DNA of 64,000 bases from Frigidibacter oleivorans (GTDB taxonomy: Bacteria > Pseudomonadota > Alphaproteobacteria > Rhodobacterales > Rhodobacteraceae), in assembly GCF_003993775.1 (NCBI RefSeq), contig NZ_RJRZ01000001.1:496001-560000 (forward strand), written 5' to 3'. A model generated the notes under the pieces. It made no database searches. It was not told where the DNA came from and saw only the letters and a program-made list of their open reading frames with translations. Shown one piece after another: positions 36,389 through 44,561 of this stretch. Within the stretch, counting starts at the first letter, position 1; each line of letters opens with the position of its first letter. A program made the translations under genes and the position numbers.

Positions 36389-37867
36389 ATGCTCGACTCC
36401 GCCACCGACCTTTCCGCCCGGCTGAAGGATCCGACCCTGCTCGCGACCCGCGCGTTCGTCGCGGGCGCCTGGATCGAGGCCGATGACGGCGCCCGGTTCG
36501 AGGTCAGGAACCCCGCCCGCGGCGACGTGATCTGCACCGTGCCCGATCTGGGCCGCGCCGAGACCGCCCGCGCCATCGCCGCCGCCGGGACCGCCATGAC
36601 GGACTGGGCCGCCCGCACAGGGAAAGAGCGCGCGGCCGTGCTGCGCAAGTGGTTCGACCTGATGATGGCGAACCAGGACGATCTGGGCACGATCCTGACC
36701 GCCGAGATGGGCAAGCCCCTGGCCGAGGCGAAGGGCGAGATCGCCTATGGCGCGGGCTTCATCGAATGGTTCGGCGAAGAGGCCAAGCGCATCTATGGCG
36801 AGACGATCCCCGGCCATATGCGCGACAAGCGCATCACCGTGCTGCGCCAGCCGGTGGGCGTGGTGGGCTCGATCACGCCCTGGAATTTCCCCAACGCCAT
36901 GATCGCGCGCAAATGCGCGCCGGCGCTGGCGGCGGGCTGCGGCTTCGTCGCCCGGCCGGCCTCGGAAACGCCGCTTTCGGCGCTGGCGATGGCGGTGCTG
37001 GGCGAACGGGCGGGGCTGCCCGCGGGCATCCTGTCGGTCGTGACCTCCAGCCGCGCCTCGGACATCGGCAAGGAGTTCTGCGAGAACCCGGCGGTGCGCA
37101 AGCTGACCTTCACCGGCTCGACCGAGACGGGGCGGATCCTGCTGCGGCAGGCGGCGGATCAGGTGATGAAATGCTCGATGGAACTGGGCGGCAATGCGCC
37201 CTTCATCGTCTTCGACGACGCCGATCTGGACGAGGCGGTGAAGGGCGCGATGGCCTCGAAATTCCGCAACAACGGCCAGACCTGCGTCTGCGCCAACCGC
37301 ATCTATGTTCAGGCCGGCGTCCATGACGCCTTCGCCGAGAAGCTGGCGGCGGCGGTGGAGAAGCTGACGGTCGGCGACGGGCTGGAACCGGGAACGGAGG
37401 CCGGGCCGCTGATCACCGAGACGGCGGTGGAAAAGGTCGAGGAGCATATCCGCGACGTGCTGGCGGGGGGCGGTGCGGTGCTGACCGGCGGCAAGCGGCA
37501 CGACCTGGGCGGCACCTTCTTCCAGCCGACGGTGGTGACCGGGGTCACGCAGGAGATGAAGGTGGCGCGCGAGGAGACCTTCGGCCCGCTCGCCCCCCTC
37601 TTCCGCTTCGAAACCGAGGCAGAGGCGGTGGAGGCCGCGAATGCCACGATCTTCGGCCTCGCCTCCTATTTCTACGCCCGCGACATCGGCCGCATCACCC
37701 GGGTGCAGGAGGCGCTGGAATACGGCATCGTCGGCGTCAACACCGGCCTGATCTCGACCGAGGTGGCACCCTTCGGCGGGGTGAAGCAATCCGGCCTCGG
37801 CCGCGAGGGCAGCCGCCACGGGATTGAGGACTATCTGGAGATGAAGTACGTCTGCCTCAGCGTCTGA
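36389..37867 (+). CDS. gabD: NAD(P)-dependent succinate-semialdehyde dehydrogenase
   Basis: A 492-residue aldehyde dehydrogenase of the GabD type that oxidises succinate semialdehyde to succinate in GABA breakdown. Key parts: TPWNFPNAMIARKCAPALAAGC (oxyanion Asn), FTGSTETGR (cofactor loop), MELGGNAPFIVFDDADLDEA (general-base Glu), NNGQTCVCANR (nucleophile Cys with the regulatory second Cys). The usual cofactor-contacting Lys is Arg here (VARPASETP). A CAGGAGGG site precedes the ATG. No GABA transaminase gene is adjacent, and the terminator after it suggests it is transcribed alone. Confidence 0.93.
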   Translation: MLDSATDLSARLKDPTLLATRAFVAGAWIEADDGARFEVRNPARGDVICTVPDLGRAETARAIAAAGTAMTDWAARTGKERAAVLRKWFDLMMANQDDLGTILTAEMGKPLAEAKGEIAYGAGFIEWFGEEAKRIYGETIPGHMRDKRITVLRQPVGVVGSITPWNFPNAMIARKCAPALAAGCGFVARPASETPLSALAMAVLGERAGLPAGILSVVTSSRASDIGKEFCENPAVRKLTFTGSTETGRILLRQAADQVMKCSMELGGNAPFIVFDDADLDEAVKGAMASKFRNNGQTCVCANRIYVQAGVHDAFAEKLAAAVEKLTVGDGLEPGTEAGPLITETAVEKVEEHIRDVLAGGGAVLTGGKRHDLGGTFFQPTVVTGVTQEMKVAREETFGPLAPLFRFETEAEAVEAANATIFGLASYFYARDIGRITRVQEALEYGIVGVNTGLISTEVAPFGGVKQSGLGREGSRHGIEDYLEMKYVCLSV

Positions 37868-37905
37868 ACGCGCCTCGGCGTCTGACCGGGCGCGGCCGGC
37901 CAAGG

Positions 37906-37937
37906 AAAAGGGCGCGCCATCGCGGCGCGCCCTTCGT
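37906..37937. terminator. Bidirectional terminator between gabD and the Hsp20 gene
   Basis: AAGGGCGCGCC (37908-37918), loop ATCGC, GGCGCGCCCTT (37924-37934): a perfect 11-bp stem flanked by AAAA on the left and TTCG on the right, between convergent genes. Confidence 0.75.
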
Positions 37938-37957
37938 CATCGTGAAGATGGGGCCGG

Positions 37958-38446
37958 TCAGGCCTGCGCGCTGTCCAGCGCCTTCGCCTCGACCGTGGTG
38001 TCCACCGCGGTCTCGGCCGGGGTGCTGCGGGCGATCTCGATCCGGCGCGGCTTCAGCGCCTCGGGGATCTCGCGCACCAGGTCGATATGCAGCATGCCAT
38101 CGGCATGGGTGGCGCCGGTGACACGGACATGGTCGGCCAGCGCGAAGCGACGCTCGAAGGCGCGGGTGGCGATGCCCCGGTGCAGATAGCTGCGGCCGGT
38201 GTCCTCGGCGGCCTTGCGGGCGGCCACGACCAGCGCGCCTTCCTTGACCTCGACGCTCAGTTCCTCGGCGGCGAAGCCGGCGACGGCGATCGAGATGCGA
38301 TAGGCGTTCTCGGCGGTCTTCTCGATGTTGTAGGGCGGGTAGGCAGGCTGGGCCACATCGGCCGCAAGGGCGCGATCCATCAGGTCGGCGATACGGTCGA
38401 AGCCCACGGTGGCGCGATAGAGCGGCGCCAGATCGAAGTTGCGCAT
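37958..38446 (-). CDS. Small heat-shock protein, Hsp20/IbpA-like
   Basis: A 162-residue alpha-crystallin-type holdase. It opens like IbpA (MRNFDLAPLYRATVGFDRIADLMD), has YPPYNIEKTAENAYRISIAVAGF at the start of the crystallin domain, and ends the domain with FALADHVRVTGATHADGMLHIDLVREIPEALKPRRIEI, including the L-x-I/V-type tail motif. It binds unfolding proteins. ATG 38446 has TTGGAGGATGAC upstream; the longer frame to 38512 is rejected. A heat-shock-type promoter is possible upstream (CTTGAC near 38567-38573). Confidence 0.93.
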   Translation of the reverse strand: MRNFDLAPLYRATVGFDRIADLMDRALAADVAQPAYPPYNIEKTAENAYRISIAVAGFAAEELSVEVKEGALVVAARKAAEDTGRSYLHRGIATRAFERRFALADHVRVTGATHADGMLHIDLVREIPEALKPRRIEIARSTPAETAVDTTVEAKALDSAQA

Positions 38447-38559
38447 GTCATCCTCCAATGAGCGATGTCTGATCCCCTTCCCGCGCGGACAGGGGACGGT
38501 TGGCAAATGCACCGGGACCCGAACGCGGCACCCCGGCCCCCTTCAGATGGGAAGCGGCG

Positions 38560-38581
38560 ACCGGGGCGTCAAGACCCCGGT
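38560..38581 (-). promoter_or_regulatory. Hairpin overlapping a possible RpoH-like -35, upstream of hsp20
   Basis: ACCGGGG (38560-38566) and CCCCGGT (38575-38581) pair around CGTCAAGA. On the minus strand the loop reads TCTTGACG, a CTTGAC -35 of the heat-shock type, with CCCATCTGAA about 17 bases on. It is also 30 bases after the protease gene's stop, so it may instead be that gene's terminator. Confidence 0.3.
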
Positions 38582-38610
38582 TCCGCAGGAAAATCGCTGT
38601 GGGGATCGCC

Positions 38611-39423
38611 TCAGGGGCGGATGAACTTCGCGCCCTCGCCCTGCCCCGCGCCCGGGCGCAGCACCCGCCCGCCCGAGGGCAGCCCGGTCCCCGCCATCGC
38701 CGCGCGAAGTTCCGTCAGCGGCCCGGCCAGCGAGGTGCCGAGCGAGACCGGCTGCCCCTCGACCTCGGCCTTGGCCGAGACGACCGAGACGATGCGCGGC
38801 CGCCCCCCGGCGAAGGTGAAGATCGGCGCGCCCGAGGCGCCGAAATCGACGCTGCAGCTGAGCACGAGGATCTGGTCCTGTTCGTCGAGGACATGGCACA
38901 TGTCCTGCAGCGAGGGTGCCTCGGACCGGTCGAGCGCATAGGAGACGACCCCCACCGCATCGCCAGGCCGGGGCAGCAGGTCCGTCTCGAACGGCGCGAT
39001 CGAGGGCAGGCGGATCGGCTGCGTCAGTTCCAGCAGCGCCAGATCCTGCCCGACGCGGCCGATATCGCCGCCGCCCCGGTTGACATAGCCCGGATGCGGC
39101 AGGGCGCGGCGCACGTCGCGATAGGCCGCCGCCCGCCCGCCGCGCCAGCCGGCGAGAAAGCGGATCTCCGAGGCGGCGAAGGCCTGCCCGGTGGTCTTGT
39201 CGAACAGGCAATGCGCCGCGGTCAGCACCAGATCCGGCGCGATCAGCGCCCCGGTGCAGAACCCCCGCCCGGCAAGGTCGATCCGCCCGACGGCATCCCA
39301 GCCCCGGCTGTCATCGGCGGTCAGCAGCGAATGCAGCTGCGAATCCTGCGCTCCGCTGGCCTGCGCCAGCCCGAGGCACAGCAGGATCGACAGGCAGAGG
39401 GGGCGTGTCAGGCGGCGGATCAT
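38611..39423 (-). CDS. Secreted trypsin-like serine protease
   Basis: A 270-residue chymotrypsin-fold protease. The signal peptide is MIRRLTRPLCLSILLCLGLAQASGAQ. Catalytic His is in VLTAAHCLFD (with the His-loop Cys partner at GFCTGALIAPD), Asp in DLALLELTQPI, and Ser in VDFGASGAPIF, with oxyanion-hole Gly. It is likely periplasmic. The catalytic Ser context GASGAP is like the alphaproteobacterial V8/glutamyl-type group; specificity is unknown. Start ATG 39423, preferred over the 28-codon longer frame because the signal peptide then begins correctly. Upstream is the GCCAGCC-rich gap. Confidence 0.9.
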   Translation of the reverse strand: MIRRLTRPLCLSILLCLGLAQASGAQDSQLHSLLTADDSRGWDAVGRIDLAGRGFCTGALIAPDLVLTAAHCLFDKTTGQAFAASEIRFLAGWRGGRAAAYRDVRRALPHPGYVNRGGGDIGRVGQDLALLELTQPIRLPSIAPFETDLLPRPGDAVGVVSYALDRSEAPSLQDMCHVLDEQDQILVLSCSVDFGASGAPIFTFAGGRPRIVSVVSAKAEVEGQPVSLGTSLAGPLTELRAAMAGTGLPSGGRVLRPGAGQGEGAKFIRP

Positions 39424-39774
39424 CCGGCATCCGGTCGGTGGGTCGGGCGCGATCCTGCGGGCCGCCCCCGGCTTTGGCAAGCGCCCCTGATACACGCGGG
39501 CCGGCAACGGGCGCCGACTGTTGCGCCCTCCGCCACAGCTGCGCGATCCCGACGCTTTTTGTCGGGCGCTGGCGTCGCATGGGCTGCGACAGCGGCAGGG
39601 CGTAAGTCAGTCACCAGAGGGCCGCCAGCCAGCGTCGATGCCAGCCAGCCCCGCCTGACCCCTCGCGGTCCCGCCAGCCCTCGTGCCAGCCGCCGGACCC
39701 TGCTAGCCAGCCATTCGCTCGCCAGCCCCGCCAGCTTTTGCCAGCCCCGCGAAGGCCGCGCCCCGGCTTGCGCC
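39424..39774. repeat. 351-base non-coding gap with a GCCAGCC-rich tract (39614-39748)
   Basis: The only gene-free stretch over 300 bases. The left half (39424-39610) should contain the protease promoter, but I see no clear box. The right half holds at least eight GCCAGC(C) clusters, at about 39624, 39640, 39673, 39685, 39706, 39721, 39730 and 39740, directly after glcF. On the minus strand most of them put TGG in one frame (plus-strand CCA at 39629, 39641, 39674, 39686, 39707, 39722 and 39731), giving a Trp-rich hypothetical tail with no start codon. Either degenerate tandem repeats or the remnant of a coding region. Confidence 0.6.
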
Positions 39775-41151
39775 TCAGGCCGCCTCGACAGCCTCGGCCA
39801 GCGCGCGGGGCATCGGCCCGCCCGTCGCCCAGTCCAGCAGTTCGACGGTATGCACGACCGGCACCCCGGCGGCGGAACCGATCTGCATCATGCAGCCGAT
39901 ATTGCCCGCGGCGATGACCTGCGGCGCCACCGCCTGCAGCGTCGCGACCTTGCGCCGCTTCAGTTCCGCCGACAGCGCCGGTTGCAGCAGGTTGTAGGTG
40001 CCCGCCGATCCGCAGCACAGATGGCTGTCCGCCGGTTCCACCACCTCGAACCCCGCGGCCTTCAGCAGCGCCTTGGGATGGTCCTTGATCTGCTGGCCAT
40101 GCTGCAGCGAACAGGCGGCGTGATAGGCGACGCGCAGGCCCCGCCCCTCGGCCAGGGCGTGGCGGTCCGCCGCCGGCGCGCCGGTGCCCGCAATGCCGTC
40201 CGTCGCCGGCTGGTGCGGCCAGACCGGCGCCTCGGGCATCAGCCGCGCCAGCAGTTCCGACACGTCGCAGGCCAGCCGCGAGACCTCGGCCGCCTCGGCG
40301 GCGAGCGGATCGTTGCGGAACATGTGGCCGTAATCCTTCACCGTCGTACCGCAGCCCGAGGTGTTGATGACAATGGCGTCGAGCCCGCCCGCCGCCTTCT
40401 CGCCCATCCAGGCCCGGATATTGGCCGCCGCCTGATCGTGGCTGTCCCCGACCCGGCCCATGTGATGCGTCAGCGCCCCGCAGCAGCCCATGCCGCGCGC
40501 CACCACCACCTCGCATCCCAGCCGCCGCAGCAGCCGGATCGTGGCGTCGTTGATGTCGGTGTTCAGCGCCTTCTGCGCGCAGCCGGTCAACAGCGCCACC
40601 CGCATCCGCCGCGCCCCCCGCGCCGGGAAGGTCTGCGGATCGTCGTTGCGGCTGACCGGCGGCACCTGCGCCGGCGCCATCGCCAGCATGGCGCGCAGCC
40701 GCGCATCGGGCAGCAGCCGCGCAAAGGGCCGCGCGATCTTCGCCCCCAGCAGCGCCAGCCGGAACCGGCCGGGATAGGGGATCACCGCGGCCAGCACCCG
40801 CCGCAACATCCGGTCCATGAACGGCCGCCGGTAGGTCGCCTCGATATGGGCGCGAGCATGGTCCACCAGATGCATGTAATGCACGCCGGACGGGCAGGTC
40901 GTCATGCAGGCAAGGCAGGACAGGCAGCGATCGACATGCTTGACCGTCTTCGCGTCGGCCGGGCGGCCGCTTTCCAGCATCTCCTTGATCAGGTAGATGC
41001 GCCCGCGCGGGCTGTCCAGCTCGTCGCCCAGCACCTGATAGGTGGGGCAGGTCGCGGTGCAGAACCCGCAATGCACGCAGGCGCGCAGGATCTGGTTGGC
41101 GCGGGCGATGCCGGGATCGGCCAGCTGTTCGGGCGTGAAGTTCGTCTGCAT
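39775..41151 (-). CDS. glcF: Glycolate oxidase iron-sulfur subunit
   Basis: A 458-residue subunit with two 4Fe-4S motifs, CVHCGFCTATCP (~residue 26) and CLSCLACMTTCP (~77), and two CCG domains (GCCGALTHHMG; SHLCCGSAGTYNLLQP), as in GlcF and heterodisulfide-reductase D-like proteins. It passes electrons from the FAD subunits to the membrane quinone pool. Nine bases after glcE; last gene of glcDEF. ATG start. The frame ends in an Ala/Glu-rich tail and is followed by the GCCAGCC tract. Confidence 0.95.
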   Translation of the reverse strand: MQTNFTPEQLADPGIARANQILRACVHCGFCTATCPTYQVLGDELDSPRGRIYLIKEMLESGRPADAKTVKHVDRCLSCLACMTTCPSGVHYMHLVDHARAHIEATYRRPFMDRMLRRVLAAVIPYPGRFRLALLGAKIARPFARLLPDARLRAMLAMAPAQVPPVSRNDDPQTFPARGARRMRVALLTGCAQKALNTDINDATIRLLRRLGCEVVVARGMGCCGALTHHMGRVGDSHDQAAANIRAWMGEKAAGGLDAIVINTSGCGTTVKDYGHMFRNDPLAAEAAEVSRLACDVSELLARLMPEAPVWPHQPATDGIAGTGAPAADRHALAEGRGLRVAYHAACSLQHGQQIKDHPKALLKAAGFEVVEPADSHLCCGSAGTYNLLQPALSAELKRRKVATLQAVAPQVIAAGNIGCMMQIGSAAGVPVVHTVELLDWATGGPMPRALAEAVEAA

Positions 41152-41160
41152 GTCGTCCTC

Positions 41161-42258
41161 TCAGCCCATGAGCCCGGGGTTCAGGATGCCGCGCGGGTCG
41201 AACTGCGCGCGCAGGGCCGCCGACAGCGCGGCGACCGGCGCGGGTTCGGGATGAAACCGCGCCGCCCCCGTGCCGCGGACCAGCGTCGCATGGCCGGGCA
41301 GGTCCGTCAGCCGCGCCCGCGCATCCGCGCCCTCGGGGTAAAGCGCCGTCACCAGCCCGCCGCCCCAGTCCATCACCGCCTCGCCCCCCAGCCGTTCCAC
41401 CACCTCCGGCCCGTCGGAGGGCCGGACCGAGATGCGCCACGGCGCGCCCGTGCCCCCCGCCAGCGGCGCCGCTGCCCGCAGGTCCCGCCACAGCGCCGTG
41501 ACGCGGGCCGGATCGCGTTCCACCACCGCCGCCCCGTGCGGGGCCAGCGCCACCGCCAGCCGCCCGCAGCGATAGTCCACCGATTCCGCCAGCCCCTCGA
41601 CCCGGATCAGCGCGCCGGTCCCGGGCATCCACCCCGCCCCGGTCACATCATAGGGCGAGGACATCGCCGCCCGCAGCGCGGCCCCCGCCGCCTTGGCCGA
41701 CAGGCCGGGCAGGATCACCGTCGCCGCCGCGGGCGGCACCGGCTGCAGCTTGAAGGCCAGTTCGGTCAGAACCCCCAGCGTGCCGTGGCTGCCGGCCAGC
41801 AGCTTCACCAGGTCATAGCCGGTGACGTTCTTCATCACCCGCCCGCCATTCTTCACCACCGTGCCCCGCCCGTCGACGAAACGCACGCCGATCAGCGCGT
41901 CGCGGCAGGCGCCCGCCTGAAACCGGCGCGGGCCGCAGGCATTGGTGGCCGCCACCCCGCCCATCGTCGATCCCGGTGCGCCGCCCGGCTCGAAGGGCAG
42001 GCGCTGGTTCTCGGCCGCGAGCAGCGCCTCCACCTCGGCCAGGGGCGTGCCCGCCCGCACCACCAGGGTCAGCGCGGCGGGTTCATAGAGGACGATGCCC
42101 GACAGCCCCCCCGTGTCCAGCACCTCCAGGCCCGCCGGGGGCACAATCCGGGTGCCGCCGCCGCGGACCCAGACCGGCCCTTTCGCGGCGCGGATCATCC
42201 CCGCAAGCTCGTCTTCCGTCCCGGGACGCGAGGAGGCTGCAACCGTGGTCTGGCTCAT
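41161..42258 (-). CDS. glcE: Glycolate oxidase FAD-binding subunit
   Basis: A 365-residue PCMH-type flavoprotein. The FAD-binding blocks are WVRGGGTRIV, GAPGSTMGGVAATNACGPRRFQAGACRDALIGVRFVDG and GYDLVKLLAGSHGTLGVLTELAFKL. It works with GlcD and GlcF to oxidise glycolate (from phosphoglycolate salvage) to glyoxylate. ATG 42258 is preceded by AGAAG from the end of repeat copy C. Separated from glcD by 67 bases that hold a strong hairpin. Confidence 0.94.
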   Translation of the reverse strand: MSQTTVAASSRPGTEDELAGMIRAAKGPVWVRGGGTRIVPPAGLEVLDTGGLSGIVLYEPAALTLVVRAGTPLAEVEALLAAENQRLPFEPGGAPGSTMGGVAATNACGPRRFQAGACRDALIGVRFVDGRGTVVKNGGRVMKNVTGYDLVKLLAGSHGTLGVLTELAFKLQPVPPAAATVILPGLSAKAAGAALRAAMSSPYDVTGAGWMPGTGALIRVEGLAESVDYRCGRLAVALAPHGAAVVERDPARVTALWRDLRAAAPLAGGTGAPWRISVRPSDGPEVVERLGGEAVMDWGGGLVTALYPEGADARARLTDLPGHATLVRGTGAARFHPEPAPVAALSAALRAQFDPRGILNPGLMG

Positions 42259-42318
42259 CTTCTGTTCCCAAATATCCTCGGGGTGGGGTCCGGGGAGGGG
42301 CAGACAGCCCCTCCCCGG
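42259..42318 (-). repeat. Intergenic hairpin + GGATA-tail element, copy C, inside glcDEF
   Basis: Read on the minus strand: CCGGGGAGGGGC, loop TGTCT, GCCCCTCCCCGG (a perfect 12-bp stem, 42290-42318), then ACCCCACCCCGAGGATATTTG and GGAACAGAAG directly before the glcE ATG. It shares with copies A and B the hairpin, the ACCCC linker, the GGATA core and a purine-rich tail. Being intercistronic it could act in mRNA processing or differential expression of glcD and glcEF. Confidence 0.6.
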
Positions 42319-42325
42319 CCGGCCG

Positions 42326-43756
42326 TCAGCCGCGCCGTCCGGCGCTCGTCTCCAGCGGAAAGACCTTGGCGGGGTTCAGCAGCCACCGCGGGTCGAAGAC
42401 GTCCTTCACCCGCATCTGCGCCTCCAGGTCGGCGGGGGCGAACTGCACCGTCATCAGGTCGCGCTTCTCGATCCCCACGCCATGTTCGCCGCTGAGGCAG
42501 CCCCCCGCCTCGACGCAGAGCGTCAGGATCTCGGCCCCCAGCCTCTCGCACAGCTCCAGCTGCCCCGGCTGGTTGGCATTGTAGAGGATCAGCGGATGCA
42601 TGTTGCCGTCGCCCGCGTGGAAGACATTGGCGACCCGCAGCCCGTACTCCGCCGACAATTCGCCGATCCGCCGCAGCACCATAGGCAGCGCAGAGACCGG
42701 GATCGTGCCGTCGAGGCACATGTAGTCGCCCATCACCCCCATCGCCCCGAAGGCCGATTTCCGCCCCAGCCAGATGCGCTTCGATTCCGCCTCGGACCGG
42801 CTTTCGCGGATCTCTACCGGGTCGTGGCGCAGGGCGATCTCGCGGATCAGGCGCAGCTGTTCGTCGATCTCGGCGGGCGCGCCCTCGACCTCGATGATCA
42901 GCAGCGCCTCGCAATCGGGATAGCCCGCGCCGCAGAAGGCTTCGGTCGCCTCGATGCAGGGCCGGTCCATGAACTCGATGGCGACGGGCAGGATGCCGGC
43001 GCGGATGATGTCGGCGACGCAGGCCCCGGCGATGTCCGAGGCGGCGAAGCCGATCAGAACCGGCCGCGCACCCTCGGGCTTGGGCAGGATGCGCAGCGTG
43101 GCCTCGGTCACCACGCCCAGCTGGCCCTCGGACCCGCAGATCACCCCCAGCAGGTCCAGCCCGCCTGCATCGCAGAACGGCCCGCCGAGCCCGATCACCT
43201 CGCCCTGCATGGTGACCAGCGTCACGCCCAGCAGGTTGTTGGTCGTCACCCCGTATTTCAGGCAATGCGCCCCGCCGGAATTCATGCCGATATTGCCGGC
43301 GATGGCGCAGGCCAGCTGGCTGGAGGGGTCGGGGGCGTAGAAGAACCCCTCCGCCTCCACCGCGCCGGTGACGGAAAGGTTGGTGCGCCCGGCCTCGACC
43401 CGAATGAAGCGGTTGTCGTAATCGACTTCCAGCACCCGGGTCAGCCGCGCCACGCCGAGGATCACCGCATCCTCGCTGGGCATCGACCCGCCCGACAGGC
43501 TGGTGCCGGCGCCGCGCGGCACCACCTTCACCCCCATCTCGGCGCAGGTGCGCAGCGCCGCCGCGACCTCGGCCGTCGTGCGGGGCAGCACCGCGGCCAG
43601 CGGCGGGCAGCGATAGGCCGACAGCGCATCGCATTCATAGGCGCGCAGTTCCACCGGATCGTCGATCACCGCCTCGCCCGGCAGGGCGGCGCGCAGGCGG
43701 GCGACGATCTCGGCCTTGCGGGACAGGATCGCCCGGTCGGGCGGGGGCATCTGCAT
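42326..43756 (-). CDS. glcD: Glycolate oxidase catalytic subunit
   Basis: A 476-residue FAD-linked oxidase that converts glycolate (and D-lactate) to glyoxylate. FAD loop VVPRGAGTSLSGGSMP, IGMNSGGAHCLKYG, and the C-terminal CLSGEHGVGIEKRDLM with the catalytic and flavin-proximal His are as in GlcD; HAGDGNMHPLIL is the metal/substrate block. ATG 43756 has CCAGGAGCC upstream; longer in-frame extensions are rejected. First gene of the glc operon, divergent from the DUF599 gene. Confidence 0.95.
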   Translation of the reverse strand: MQMPPPDRAILSRKAEIVARLRAALPGEAVIDDPVELRAYECDALSAYRCPPLAAVLPRTTAEVAAALRTCAEMGVKVVPRGAGTSLSGGSMPSEDAVILGVARLTRVLEVDYDNRFIRVEAGRTNLSVTGAVEAEGFFYAPDPSSQLACAIAGNIGMNSGGAHCLKYGVTTNNLLGVTLVTMQGEVIGLGGPFCDAGGLDLLGVICGSEGQLGVVTEATLRILPKPEGARPVLIGFAASDIAGACVADIIRAGILPVAIEFMDRPCIEATEAFCGAGYPDCEALLIIEVEGAPAEIDEQLRLIREIALRHDPVEIRESRSEAESKRIWLGRKSAFGAMGVMGDYMCLDGTIPVSALPMVLRRIGELSAEYGLRVANVFHAGDGNMHPLILYNANQPGQLELCERLGAEILTLCVEAGGCLSGEHGVGIEKRDLMTVQFAPADLEAQMRVKDVFDPRWLLNPAKVFPLETSAGRRG

Positions 43757-43849
43757 GGCGGGCTCCTGGGCTGTGCTGGCCGATGCGGTAAGTTTGCCTG
43801 ACCAATTTAGCGATTTGGCAAGCCGCTGGCCAGAGGTTAGTTTCGGCAT
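43757..43849. promoter_or_regulatory. Divergent region glcD / DUF599 gene with nested inverted repeats
   Basis: TTGCC (43794-43798) and GGCAA (43817-43821) form an inverted repeat that encloses CCAA (43802-43805) and TTGG (43815-43818). This AT-richer block is the most operator-like part of the gap and a plausible site for a GlcC-type (GntR) activator, which is not encoded in the window. Confidence 0.35.
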
Positions 43850-44554
43850 ATGGACTCTCCCATCGGCCTCGCGCATCTGCTGCATTTCGGCACGCTGGAC
43901 TGTGTGGCGGTGGCCCTGCTGTTTGCGGGCTGGCTGGTCATCGGCCGCGCGATCGAGCATCCGCCGCATGGCAAGGCTTCCGTTTCGGTGCTGATGCGCG
44001 ACTTCCGCCGCCAGTGGATGCGGGAATTCGTCACCCGCAGCCCGCGCATCTTCGACAGCGCCATCATCGACAGCCTGCGGCAGGGCACTTCCTTCTTCGT
44101 CTCGGCCACGATGATCGCCATCGGCGGCGGGCTGGCGCTGCTCGGCAATGCCGATCAGCTGTCCGGGCTGGCGCGGGACCTGACGCAGACCGGCGTGCCG
44201 ACCGTGGTGTGGGAAATCAAGATCATCGTGATCCTGCTCTTGGTCACCGATGCCTTCCTGAAATTCGTCTGGGCGCACCGGCTGTTCGGCTATTGCGCCA
44301 TCCTGATGGCCGCGGTGCCCAACGATCCGAACGACCCCGACGCCTATCCCCGCGCCGACCAGGCGGCGGATGTGAACATCCAGGCTGCGCGCAACTTCAA
44401 CGCGGGGCTGCGCTCGGTCTATTTCGCGCTCGGCGCGCTGCCCTGGCTGCTGGGGGCGCTGCCGCTGCTGGCGTCGGTCGCGGCGACGGTCTGGGTGCTG
44501 TGGCGGCGGGAATTCGCGTCGCGGTCGCGGATGGTGATGCTGCGCCGGACCTGA
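43850..44554 (+). CDS. DUF599-family inner-membrane protein
   Basis: A 234-residue protein with four predicted helices: TLDCVAVALLFAGWLVIGRAI, SFFVSATMIAIGGGLALLG, IKIIVILLLVTDAFLKFVWAH and ALPWLLGALPLLASVAATVWVLW. The Arg-rich cytoplasmic loop RDFRRQWMREFVTRSPRIFDSAI and FGYCAILMAAVP are family-conserved. Function unknown. It is divergent from glcD and converges with the GATase-like membrane gene, 7 bases between stops. Confidence 0.85.
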   Translation: MDSPIGLAHLLHFGTLDCVAVALLFAGWLVIGRAIEHPPHGKASVSVLMRDFRRQWMREFVTRSPRIFDSAIIDSLRQGTSFFVSATMIAIGGGLALLGNADQLSGLARDLTQTGVPTVVWEIKIIVILLLVTDAFLKFVWAHRLFGYCAILMAAVPNDPNDPDAYPRADQAADVNIQAARNFNAGLRSVYFALGALPWLLGALPLLASVAATVWVLWRREFASRSRMVMLRRT

Positions 44555-44561
44555 GCGGCGC

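Noticed and set aside
38500-42495. A 1331-residue plus-strand reading frame
   Set aside because: Antisense to the protease and glcFE, which have complete motifs and ribosome sites.
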